From Pseudomonadota bacterium (GTDB lineage: Bacteria > Pseudomonadota > Alphaproteobacteria > Rhizobiales > Rhizobiaceae), in the NCBI GenBank assembly GCA_023451735.1, contig JAEXYH010000037.1, forward strand, positions 1 through 64,000: DNA of 64,000 nt, given 5' to 3'. Shown here piece after piece: positions 7,688 through 15,147 of this stretch. The position numbers and the translations under genes are program-made. The notes below the pieces were generated by a model that saw only the letters and a list, made by a program, of their open reading frames with translations, did no database searches and was not told the origin of the DNA. The first letter of the stretch is position 1. Each line of letters starts with the position of its first letter.

Positions 7688-7897
7688 TACCCCCCTCTGG
7701 CCTGCCGGGCATCTCCCCCACAAGGAGGGAGATCGGAAGGAGGCAATCGCTCGCCCCCTGTTGAAGGTTAAGTGGAGGCCAGACCTGATCTTGCGATACA
7801 ATCGAAGCCGAAAAAGATTCCGGCTTGAGCCAGAAGGCGCGCTCCCAGCTGATCTCCCCCCTTGTGGGGGAGATGGCCGGCAGGCCAGAGGGGGGTA
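7688..7897. repeat. RIME-like palindromic intergenic element
   Basis: Two arms of about 47 bases (7688-7734 and 7851-7897) are near-perfect reverse complements, with one mismatch and one one-base length difference, around a 116-base centre. Each arm carries the ccctctggcctgccgg and atctcccccacaagg boxes that I recognise from rhizobial RIME-type intergenic repeats. It fills the urtD-urtE gap. A related arm occurs at 11569-11613. Confidence 0.75.
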
Positions 7898-7918
7898 TCA
7901 CGACCGCAAGGCTCACCA

Positions 7919-8680
7919 TCACCGCCCCAGATAATTCTCGATCACCTTCGGATCGCTGGAGACGAAATCGATCGACCCTTCAGCCAGAACCGAGCCTTCC
8001 GCCAGGCACGTCACCTTCACGCCGAGATCGCGAATGAAGCCCATGTCGTGTTCGACCACCACCACCGAGCGGGTCTTGGCGATCTCGCGCAGAAGCACCG
8101 CGGTCTCGGCCGTCTCCGCATCCGTCATGCCGGCCACCGGTTCGTCGACCAGCAGCAGCTTCGGCTCCTGCGCCAGCAACATGCCGATCTCCAGCCACTG
8201 TTTCTGGCCGTGCGAGAGGTTGGCGGCGTATTCGTCCTTTCGATGCGTCAGGCGGATCGTTGTCAGGATTTCCTCGATCCGCGCCTTGTCTTCCGCCGTC
8301 AGCGTGTAGAAGAGCGTGGCGAAGACCCCGCGGGAACGGTTGAGCGCCAGCTCCAGATTGTCCCATACCGTATGGCTTTCGAACACCGTCGGCTTCTGGA
8401 ATTTGCGGCCGATGCCAAGCTGGGCGATATCGGCCTCGTCCTTTTTCGTCAGGTCGATCGTATCCTCGAAGATCACCTTGCCGCTATCCGGTCGGGTCTT
8501 GCCGGTGATGATGTCCATCATCGTCGTCTTGCCGGCGCCGTTCGGGCCGATGATGGCACGCAGTTCACCCGGTTCCACCACCAGCGACAGCGAGTTGATC
8601 GCTTTGAACCCGTCGAAGGAGACGGAAACGTCTTCGAGATAGAGCAGGCTTTTGGTGCGGGTTTCAGCAATCGTGTTCAT
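7919..8680 (-). CDS. urtD: Urea ABC transporter ATP-binding protein UrtD
   Basis: About 253 residues, a LivG-type ATPase. Walker A is GPNGAGKTT, the signature is LSHGQKQWLEIGM (the H variant typical of UrtD), and Walker B is LLLVDEPVAGMTD. The ATG at 8680 is chosen because GGAG lies eight bases upstream and the protein then begins just ahead of the conserved LYLEDVSVSFDGF. Its start lies four bases upstream of the urtC stop (8685), so the two are translationally coupled in practice. Confidence 0.95.
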   Translation of the reverse strand: MNTIAETRTKSLLYLEDVSVSFDGFKAINSLSLVVEPGELRAIIGPNGAGKTTMMDIITGKTRPDSGKVIFEDTIDLTKKDEADIAQLGIGRKFQKPTVFESHTVWDNLELALNRSRGVFATLFYTLTAEDKARIEEILTTIRLTHRKDEYAANLSHGQKQWLEIGMLLAQEPKLLLVDEPVAGMTDAETAETAVLLREIAKTRSVVVVEHDMGFIRDLGVKVTCLAEGSVLAEGSIDFVSSDPKVIENYLGR

Positions 8681-8684
8681 GATG

Positions 8685-9860
8685 TCACTCCGCTGCCTGA
8701 GCCTGTTGCACGGCCGACACTGCGCCGGCATCCCTGCGCTTTTCTGCGTCGGCTGCGGCCTTCAAAGCCTTGCGGGCATTCCAGCCGTGCTGGATCGTGC
8801 CGACAATACCCTTGGGCAGAAACAGCGTGACGGCGATGAACAGGCCGCCGAGCGCAAAGAGCCAGAATTCCGGGAAGGCGCCGGTGAAGAAGCTTTTACC
8901 CGCATTGACGAGGATCGCACCGATGATCGGGCCGATCAGGGTTCCGCGCCCGCCGACAGCCGTCCAGACGACGACTTCGATCGAGTTGGCCGGCGCGAAT
9001 TCGCCCGGATTGATGATGCCGACCTGCGGCACGAAGAGCGCACCGGCAATGCCGGCAAACATGGCCGAAACCACGAAGGTGAAGAGCTTGATGTTTTCCA
9101 CCCGGAAGCCGAGGAAGCGCACCCGGCTTTCCGCATCGCGAACCCCGACCAGAACCTTGCCGAATTTCGAGCGGGTGATGGCCGAAGCGACGATCAGGCA
9201 GAGCGCCAGCATGATGGCCGACAGCGCGAAGAGCACCGCGCGGGTGCCGCCCGCCTGCACCTGGAAGCCCAAAATGTCCTTGAAATCGGTGAGGCCGTTA
9301 TTGCCGCCGAAACCCATGTCGTTGCGGAAGAAGGCAAGCATCAGCGCATAGGTCATCGCCTGGGTGATGATCGACAGATAGACGCCGTTGACCCTTGAGC
9401 GAAACGCGAACCAGCCGAAGACGAAGGCAAGCAGTCCCGGCACGATCAGCACCATCGCCATGGCGAACGGGAACATGTCGAACCCGTACCAGAACCAGGG
9501 CAGTTCCTTCCAGTTGAGAAAGACCATGAAATCCGGCAGGTCGGGATTGCCGTAAGTGCCGCGCGAACCGATCTGGCGCATCAGATACATGCCCATCGCA
9601 TAACCGCCGAGCGCGAAGAACGCGCCGTGGCCGAGCGAAAGGATGCCGCAATAGCCCCAGACGAGATCGAGCGCGAGCGCCAGCAGCGCATAGCAGAGAT
9701 ACTTGCCCATCAGCGCCATGACATAAGTCGGGATGTGCAGGGCGCTGCCCGGCGGGGTCAGCAGGTTGAGCGCCGGCACGAGGATGGCGACGGCGAGAAG
9801 AATGCCGACGGCGATGACGATTTTGCCTTCGAGCGCGCGAAGAATGAAGCCGGTAATCAT
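8685..9860 (-). CDS. urtC: Urea ABC transporter permease UrtC
   Basis: 391 residues, a LivM-type permease with about ten hydrophobic segments. The family EAA-like stretch (VGVRDAESRVRFLGF) and the conserved YCGILSLGHGAFFALGGYAM are present. The ATG at 9860 overlaps the urtB stop in an ATGA arrangement; the longer frame to 10310 is overlap with urtB and is rejected. The charged alanine-rich C-terminus is usual for UrtC. Confidence 0.95.
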   Translation of the reverse strand: MITGFILRALEGKIVIAVGILLAVAILVPALNLLTPPGSALHIPTYVMALMGKYLCYALLALALDLVWGYCGILSLGHGAFFALGGYAMGMYLMRQIGSRGTYGNPDLPDFMVFLNWKELPWFWYGFDMFPFAMAMVLIVPGLLAFVFGWFAFRSRVNGVYLSIITQAMTYALMLAFFRNDMGFGGNNGLTDFKDILGFQVQAGGTRAVLFALSAIMLALCLIVASAITRSKFGKVLVGVRDAESRVRFLGFRVENIKLFTFVVSAMFAGIAGALFVPQVGIINPGEFAPANSIEVVVWTAVGGRGTLIGPIIGAILVNAGKSFFTGAFPEFWLFALGGLFIAVTLFLPKGIVGTIQHGWNARKALKAAADAEKRRDAGAVSAVQQAQAAE

Positions 9861-11464
9861 GCTTCCACCGCCCTTCCCTTGAGCGCGAAGAGGCCGCGTG
9901 GACGTTTCTGGATGAAGAGGATGATGAGGACGAGCACGAGGATCTTTCCGAGCACGGCACCGACGGACGGTTCGAGGAACTTGTTGAGGATGCCGAGCGA
10001 CAGTGCGCCGACCAGCGTGCCCCAGAGATTGCCGACCCCGCCGAAGACCACGACCATGAAACTGTCGATGATGTAGCTCTGGCCGAGGTTGGGCGAGACG
10101 TTGTCGATCTGCGACAGCGCCACGCCGGCAATGCCTGCGATACCGGAGCCGAGCGCGAAGGTGAGTGCATCGACCCAGGGCGTGCGAATGCCCATTGACG
10201 ACGCCATGCGGCGGTTCTGGGTGACGGCGCGCATGTTGAGGCCGTAGGCGGTCTTCTTCATCACGAAGAGCAGCGCAAAGAAGATCGTCAGCGAGAAGAC
10301 GATGATCCACATGCGGTTATAGGTGATCGTCATGCCGCCGAGCGCGAAGGAACCGGACATCCAGGACGGATTGCCGACTTCCTGGTTGGTCGGCCCGAAG
10401 ATGGTGCGGATCGCCTGCTGCAGGATGAGCGACACCCCCCAGGTTGCAAGCAGTGTTTCGAGCGGACGGCCGTAGAGGAAGCGGATGACGCCGCGCTCGA
10501 TGACAAAGCCGACAAACCCGGTGACGAGGAAGGCGACCGGCAGCGCGATGGCGAGCGACCAGTCGAACAGACCGGGCGCATGCGTGCGGATCACGTCCTG
10601 CACCATGAAGGTGGAATAGGCACCGAGCATGACCATCTCGCCATGCGCCATATTGATGATGCCCATGACGCCGAAGGTGATGGCAAGGCCGATCGCGGCA
10701 AGCAGAAGCACGGAACCGAGCGACATGCCGTACCAGACATTTTGCGCCAGATCCCACAGCTGCAGCTGGCCTTGAATCTTTGCAATCGCGGCATCGACAT
10801 CGGGCTTCAGGCTCTCATCGATCGAAGACGAGACGGTCGAGAAGATGCGCATCGCCTCGCGACCGCCGAGACTGGAAATCGTGTCGATCGCCAGTCGCTT
10901 TTCATCGACGGAACGGTCGGAAGCAAGGAGCGATACTGCCCGCGCCTCTTCCATTCGAGCTTTGACTTCGGAATCGGTTTCCTTGGCAAGAGCCGTCTCG
11001 ACGAGTTCCAGGGCTTCGGCACTTGGCGAACGCAGGATCGCATCGGCGGCGGAAAGACGCGCAGCACGATCCGGGCTCATCAGTGTCAGGCCACCGAGAG
11101 CCGCGCGGATGGCACGACGAAGATTGTTGTTGACTTTGATTTTGGTGACCGCGCCCTTGGCGACCTGCCCAGCACTCTCCCCGGTCACCGGGTCGATCAA
11201 CTCAAGCTGCGAACCGGCAGCCTTGGCGGAAAACACCGCCTTGTCGGACTTGCGGAAGTAGAGATCGCCCTCGGAAAAGGCGTTCAGCGCCGGCACAACG
11301 CGCGGATCGCCGGTGGCGGCGATCTGTCCGACAAGGGTTTCCGCCTGATTGAAATTGGCGTCCGCCAGCTGGTTGAACAACAGTTTGGGGTCTGCACCCT
11401 GCGCGAGGGATGTCGCGGCGGAGGCAAGGACCAGAAAGATCAGAGTGAATAGACGGATAAGCAT
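9857..11464 (-). CDS. urtB: Urea ABC transporter permease UrtB with periplasmic N-terminal domain
   Basis: 535 residues. A signal peptide (residues 1-21, ending SLAQG) is followed by about 210 residues of helical HEAT-like extracytoplasmic domain, and then by a LivH-type permease from about residue 245. The permease shows the FGVMGIINMAHGEMVMLGAY signature. The long N-terminal extension separates UrtB from LivH of amino acid systems. It overlaps urtC by four bases. The gap to urtA (248 bases) contains another copy of the palindromic repeat. Confidence 0.95.
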   Translation of the reverse strand: MLIRLFTLIFLVLASAATSLAQGADPKLLFNQLADANFNQAETLVGQIAATGDPRVVPALNAFSEGDLYFRKSDKAVFSAKAAGSQLELIDPVTGESAGQVAKGAVTKIKVNNNLRRAIRAALGGLTLMSPDRAARLSAADAILRSPSAEALELVETALAKETDSEVKARMEEARAVSLLASDRSVDEKRLAIDTISSLGGREAMRIFSTVSSSIDESLKPDVDAAIAKIQGQLQLWDLAQNVWYGMSLGSVLLLAAIGLAITFGVMGIINMAHGEMVMLGAYSTFMVQDVIRTHAPGLFDWSLAIALPVAFLVTGFVGFVIERGVIRFLYGRPLETLLATWGVSLILQQAIRTIFGPTNQEVGNPSWMSGSFALGGMTITYNRMWIIVFSLTIFFALLFVMKKTAYGLNMRAVTQNRRMASSMGIRTPWVDALTFALGSGIAGIAGVALSQIDNVSPNLGQSYIIDSFMVVVFGGVGNLWGTLVGALSLGILNKFLEPSVGAVLGKILVLVLIILFIQKRPRGLFALKGRAVEA

Positions 11465-11568
11465 GCTTTTGTCCCCCGGATGACTGGGCGTCGAGAGTGC
11501 GTCCGCCCCTCATCCGCCTGCCGGCACCATCCTGCGATGGAGATGGTGGTAGGTGTGACCGAGCGAGA

Positions 11569-11690
11569 TTCCCCCTCTGGCCTGCCTGCCATCTCCCCCA
11601 CAAGGGGGGGAGAAGACTTGCCGGACCGCCTTGGCCCACTTGGTTCTGGCGAGGCGGCTGGGTTAAAGCCCTCCCCTTGTGGGGAGGGGT
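11569..11690. repeat. Second RIME-like repeat between urtA and urtB
   Basis: Bases 11569-11613 repeat the arm of the 7688-7897 element with few changes. A separate hairpin ccctccccttgtggggaggg at about 11669-11689 follows on the plus strand. On the minus strand this structure lies just after the urtA stop and before urtB, where a stem can trim or stabilise the binding-protein end of an ABC-transporter transcript. Confidence 0.6.
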
Positions 11691-11712
11691 CTTTGCCCCG
11701 AGCGGTGAGAGA

Positions 11713-13002
11713 TCAGCTACCCTTTCCGCCGCACTTGCCGGTAGCGACGTTAAAGTTGCCGCATTCCATCGGCTTGCGCCAATCAGAGATCAGGTCCTTC
11801 GAATCCGGCAGGTAATCCGACCATTCGTCGCCGACGACGGCTGCGGTTTCCTGCACCACTTCGAACTGGCCGTCGGCCTGAATTTCACCGATCAGCACCG
11901 GCTTGGTGATGTGGTGGTTCGGCATGACGGTGGAGGTACCGCCAGACAGGTTCGGAACGGCAACACCGATGATCGAGTCGAGAACTGCATCCGTGTCGGT
12001 CGTGCCGGCAGCTTCGACGGCCTTAACCCAGGCGTTGAAGCCGATATAGGCAGCTTCCATCGGGTCGTTGGTCACGCGCTTGTCGTTCTTCGTGTAGGCA
12101 TGCCATGTCTTGATGAACTCGGCATTGACCTCGGCATCGACGGACTGGAAATAGTTCCAGGCGGCGAGATGGCCGACGAGCGGCGCGGTGTCGAGGCCGG
12201 CGAGTTCTTCTTCACCGACAGAGAAGGCGACGACCGGGATGTCTTCGGCCTTGATGCCCTGGTTGCCGAGTTCCTTGTAGAAGGGAACGTTGGCGTCACC
12301 GTTGATGGTGGAGACGACGGCGGTCTTCTTGCCGGCCGAGCCGAACTTCTTGATGTCGGAGACGATCGTCTGCCAGTCGGAATGACCGAACGGCGTGTAG
12401 TTGATCATGATGTCCTCTTCCTTGACGCCCTTGGACATCAGGTAGGCCTTCAGGATCTTGTTGGTCGTCTGCGGATAGACGTAGTCGGTCCCGGCCAGAA
12501 CCCAGCGCTCGACGCCTTCGGTATTGGCAAGATAGTCGACGGCCGGAATGGCCTGCTGGTTCGGGGCAGCCCCTGTGTAGAAGATGTTGCGCGAGGATTC
12601 CTCACCCTCGTACTGGACCGGATAGAAGAGGATCGAGTTCAGCTCTTCGAAAACCGGCAGGACGGACTTGCGCGAGGACGAGGTCCAGCAACCGAATACG
12701 GCGGCGACCTTATCCTGAGAAATCAGCTGGCGGGCCTTTTCGGCAAACAGCGGCCAGTCGGAGGCCGGATCGACGACGACGGCTTCGAGCTTCTTGCCGA
12801 GAACGCCGCCCTTCTTGTTCTGCTCTTCGACGAGCATCAGCATGGCGTCTTTCAGAGTCGTTTCCGAAATCGCCATCGTGCCGGAGAGCGAGTGCAGTAC
12901 GCCGATCTTGATCGTATCGTCAGCCGCGAACGCGCCGTGGAAGGCCGTGGTGGAAAGTGCGGCGGCCAGCAGTGCTCCGCCCAGTTTCGCCCTGAAATTC
13001 AT
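11713..13002 (-). CDS. urtA: Urea ABC transporter substrate-binding protein UrtA
   Basis: 429 residues. A Sec signal peptide ends around AFHGAFAAD, followed by a two-lobe Peripla_BP fold. UrtA hallmarks are IKIGVLHSLSGTMAISE, VFGCWTSSSRKSVLPVFE, LFYPVQYEGEESS and TDYVYPQTTNKI. It binds urea in the periplasm and delivers it to UrtBC. The ATG at 13002 has an AGAGGGGG site; the longer frame adds a non-signal extension and is rejected. The last residues (CGNFNVATGKCGGKGS) carry a cysteine pair. Confidence 0.97.
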   Translation of the reverse strand: MNFRAKLGGALLAAALSTTAFHGAFAADDTIKIGVLHSLSGTMAISETTLKDAMLMLVEEQNKKGGVLGKKLEAVVVDPASDWPLFAEKARQLISQDKVAAVFGCWTSSSRKSVLPVFEELNSILFYPVQYEGEESSRNIFYTGAAPNQQAIPAVDYLANTEGVERWVLAGTDYVYPQTTNKILKAYLMSKGVKEEDIMINYTPFGHSDWQTIVSDIKKFGSAGKKTAVVSTINGDANVPFYKELGNQGIKAEDIPVVAFSVGEEELAGLDTAPLVGHLAAWNYFQSVDAEVNAEFIKTWHAYTKNDKRVTNDPMEAAYIGFNAWVKAVEAAGTTDTDAVLDSIIGVAVPNLSGGTSTVMPNHHITKPVLIGEIQADGQFEVVQETAAVVGDEWSDYLPDSKDLISDWRKPMECGNFNVATGKCGGKGS

Positions 13003-13332
13003 GGTATCAAACCCCCTCTTTATTGGTTTGTTGGCACAACGGTGACGTTGACCGCTGCCTGAGGGGACTATCGGGCGCGACAACGCAAAACCACATACGC
13101 AAAATGACGTAGTGAGAGGGGAAAAGCGGTCCCAGTGGACAAATCCGGAGTTCGGCTCACCACGCAGCTCGCATCGACCTCAGCCTCTGCTTCGCCTCCA
13201 GAACACACCGAAAGGGATAGGACTGCGGCGTCATTCGCCTTCTTTCGCCTATCTGTGCGGATCGGATTGCACCGTGTTCCGGCAGTCGGACATATGCTAA
13301 ACAAAAACATCGAGCGGGCTGGAGGGGACGAA
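13003..13332. promoter_or_regulatory. Divergent promoter region urtA / DUF1194 with repeated acgcaaaa motif
   Basis: 330 bases between two divergent genes. The motif acgcaaaa occurs twice 14 bases apart (13083-13090, 13097-13104). The second copy lies inside a dyad TACG-N8-CGTA (13096-13111), about 80-110 bases upstream of urtA. I looked for a sigma-54 element and saw no GG-N10-GC with good flanks. The repeats are candidate operator sites; the regulator is unknown. Confidence 0.4.
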
Positions 13333-14091
13333 ATGTCTCGATGGAGGAAAGCGGCGTCGCTGGCGCTGCTGCTTTCTGCGTGCGGCAGTGCGGTGGCGGC
13401 ACCACCGCTTTGCGCCGAGGTCGCCCTGGTACTGGCGATAGATGGATCGGGGAGCGTCACCAACAGAGAATATCGGTTTCAGAAATCGGCGATCGCGGCA
13501 GCGTTCAGGGACGACAGCATCGTCTCCACGATGAAGGCTGCCGGAACGGTGATGCTGTCTGCCGTGTTCTGGGGTGATGGCGAATTTCCCACCGAAAACC
13601 TCGACTGGTACGTCGTCCGCGATGGACTGGGTGCAGAGGAGTTTGCTCGCGAGCTCGAGCGCAACCAACGGCATGTCTACGGCGACACCAATATCGGCAG
13701 TGGCCTCTGGGTCGCGCTCGACAAGCTGTCGGAACCGGGCATCTGTGCCAGACGCGCAATCATCAACCTGTCCGGCGACGGCAGGGAGACTACGGCGCCA
13801 AAACAACGTGTCAGGGCAACGCTCTATCAGGCCCGTCTGCGGACCATTCAGATGGGCGTGACGATCAACGCATTGGCGATTGCCGATGATGAAAAAGATC
13901 TCGCCGCCTATTACGCCCAGAACGTCGTGCGCGGCACCGGCGGTTTCACCATGACGGTCGAAAGCCAGGCCGATTATGCGATCGCCATCCGCCAGAAACT
14001 GAAACGCGAACTGTCTCCACAATTCGTGGCAGGCTTTCTGCAGCCCCCTCTTCGCCCTCCTGAACCACCCGGGCGATCGCCTTCGCAGTAA
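13333..14091 (+). CDS. DUF1194 von Willebrand factor A-like exported protein
   Basis: 252 residues. The N-terminus is a signal sequence with a possible lipobox (LSAC at residues 14-17) or a signal-peptidase site after GSAVAA. The mature domain begins with a MIDAS-type motif ALVLAIDGSGSV and continues with INLSGDGRET and a conserved TINALAI, as in DUF1194 proteins of rhizobia. The tail is proline rich. Function unknown; a metal-ion-dependent adhesion fold is inferred from the motif. The ATG at 13333 has GGAGGGG upstream. It is divergent from urtA. Confidence 0.8.
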   Translation: MSRWRKAASLALLLSACGSAVAAPPLCAEVALVLAIDGSGSVTNREYRFQKSAIAAAFRDDSIVSTMKAAGTVMLSAVFWGDGEFPTENLDWYVVRDGLGAEEFARELERNQRHVYGDTNIGSGLWVALDKLSEPGICARRAIINLSGDGRETTAPKQRVRATLYQARLRTIQMGVTINALAIADDEKDLAAYYAQNVVRGTGGFTMTVESQADYAIAIRQKLKRELSPQFVAGFLQPPLRPPEPPGRSPSQ

Positions 14092-14123
14092 CCCAACAAC
14101 ATGTGATTAATCGCCTACTTGCA

Positions 14124-14149
14124 AAACAAACCGACCATCTGGTATGTTT
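14124..14149. promoter_or_regulatory. TetR-type operator upstream of the TetR/SMR pair
   Basis: A 26-base dyad with arms aaacaaacc and ggtatgttt (eight of nine bases matching, eight-base spacer) lies five to thirty bases before the TetR start. This is the size and place expected for autoregulation by the TetR protein. Confidence 0.6.
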
Positions 14150-14153
14150 TCTG

Positions 14154-14720
14154 ATGACCGAAGCTCACGAACGCAAGAAACAGCCGGAGATCGTCCGTCG
14201 CGCATTGCTGGATTGCGCCGCGCAGATCTCGCAGGAACAGGGCCTGCCTGCCGTTACCCTGCAGGCCGTAGCGGATGCTGCGCATGTGACGAAGGGTGGG
14301 TTGCTGCATCATTTTCCGAACAAGCAGGCGCTTGTTCAGGCCGTCTTCCATGACTTGCTCAAGCAGCTGGATGCCCAGATCGACCAATTGCTGGAAAAAG
14401 ACCCGGAAACCCATGGCCGCTTCACGCGGGCCTATATCCGCGCCTTCGCCAACGCCGAAAGCGAAGGTGCCAGCAACTGGAACGCCCTTCCCCTCTCCTC
14501 GCTCACCGATCCCGAAATGAAGGCGATGTGGTCCGAGTGGTACGCCTCGCGTCTGGCGCGCCATGCAGAAACGGATACAGGACCCGAACTCGGCATTGCC
14601 CGTTACGCCGCGGATGGCCTCTGGCTTGCTGGCCTGCTGGAATATTCAGGCGTCGAGGCGACAGGCCACGATGGCTTGATCGAACAACTGATCTCAATGA
14701 CACGAAAGACACAGACGTGA
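14154..14720 (+). CDS. TetR family transcriptional regulator
   Basis: About 188 residues. The N-terminal helix-turn-helix spans residues 10-60 (ALLDCAAQISQEQGLPAVTL, VADAAHVTKGGLLHHFPNK, ALVQAVF) and the C-terminal ligand domain resembles TetR_C_33-type repressors. The ATG at 14154 is chosen because upstream codons would place a dyad operator inside the coding part. Its last codons overlap the SMR transporter start (GTGA), so it probably represses that efflux gene and itself. Confidence 0.85.
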   Translation: MTEAHERKKQPEIVRRALLDCAAQISQEQGLPAVTLQAVADAAHVTKGGLLHHFPNKQALVQAVFHDLLKQLDAQIDQLLEKDPETHGRFTRAYIRAFANAESEGASNWNALPLSSLTDPEMKAMWSEWYASRLARHAETDTGPELGIARYAADGLWLAGLLEYSGVEATGHDGLIEQLISMTRKTQT

Positions 14721-15061
14721 ATCCCGCCCTTATCACCTACGGCTCGCTGCTTTCCGCCATCGCACTGGAAGTCGTCGGCACCACGCTTTTGCAGCAAAGC
14801 CAGCAATTCACCCGCCTGCTGCCGACACTCGGCATGGCACTATGTTACGGCGCGGCATTCTATCTTCTGTCGATCACGCTGCGCGTGCTGCCGGTCGGCA
14901 TTGCCTATGCGATCTGGAGCGGTCTCGGCATCGTGCTGATTTCGGTCGTCGGCCTGATCGTCTTTCGCCAGAGCCTCGACATGGCAGCTATGATCGGCCT
15001 CGGCTTCATCATTGCCGGCGTTGTCATCGTCAACGTTTTTTCCAACACCGTCGCGCACTAA
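14717..15061 (+). CDS. SMR family multidrug efflux protein
   Basis: 114 residues with four transmembrane helices. The essential membrane glutamate (E14 of EmrE) is E18 in AIALEVVGTTLL, and the family GIAYAIWSGLGIVLI is present. These pumps act as dimers and exchange protons for cationic drugs such as quaternary ammonium compounds; some relatives export guanidinium. The start is GTG at 14717, overlapping the TetR stop by four bases. Confidence 0.9.
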   Translation: MNPALITYGSLLSAIALEVVGTTLLQQSQQFTRLLPTLGMALCYGAAFYLLSITLRVLPVGIAYAIWSGLGIVLISVVGLIVFRQSLDMAAMIGLGFIIAGVVIVNVFSNTVAH

Positions 15062-15147
15062 GCACGTCAATTCAGTTGCAAAAACCGAAGCCAGCATTGA
15101 AAGTGCCTTTTTAACGATCAATCCTCCCAAAGGATCAAAAACAAGGC

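Noticed and set aside
9857..10310. N-terminal extension of urtC
   Set aside because: The 450 bases overlap urtB in another frame and give arginine-rich, non-membrane sequence; ATG 9860 with ATGA overlap is better.
10317..10757. Arginine-rich ORF on the minus strand inside urtB
   Set aside because: It overlaps urtB in another frame and is a GC-rich shadow.
13003..13120. Sigma-54 promoter before urtA
   Set aside because: No GG-N10-GC with consensus flanks could be found on the minus strand.
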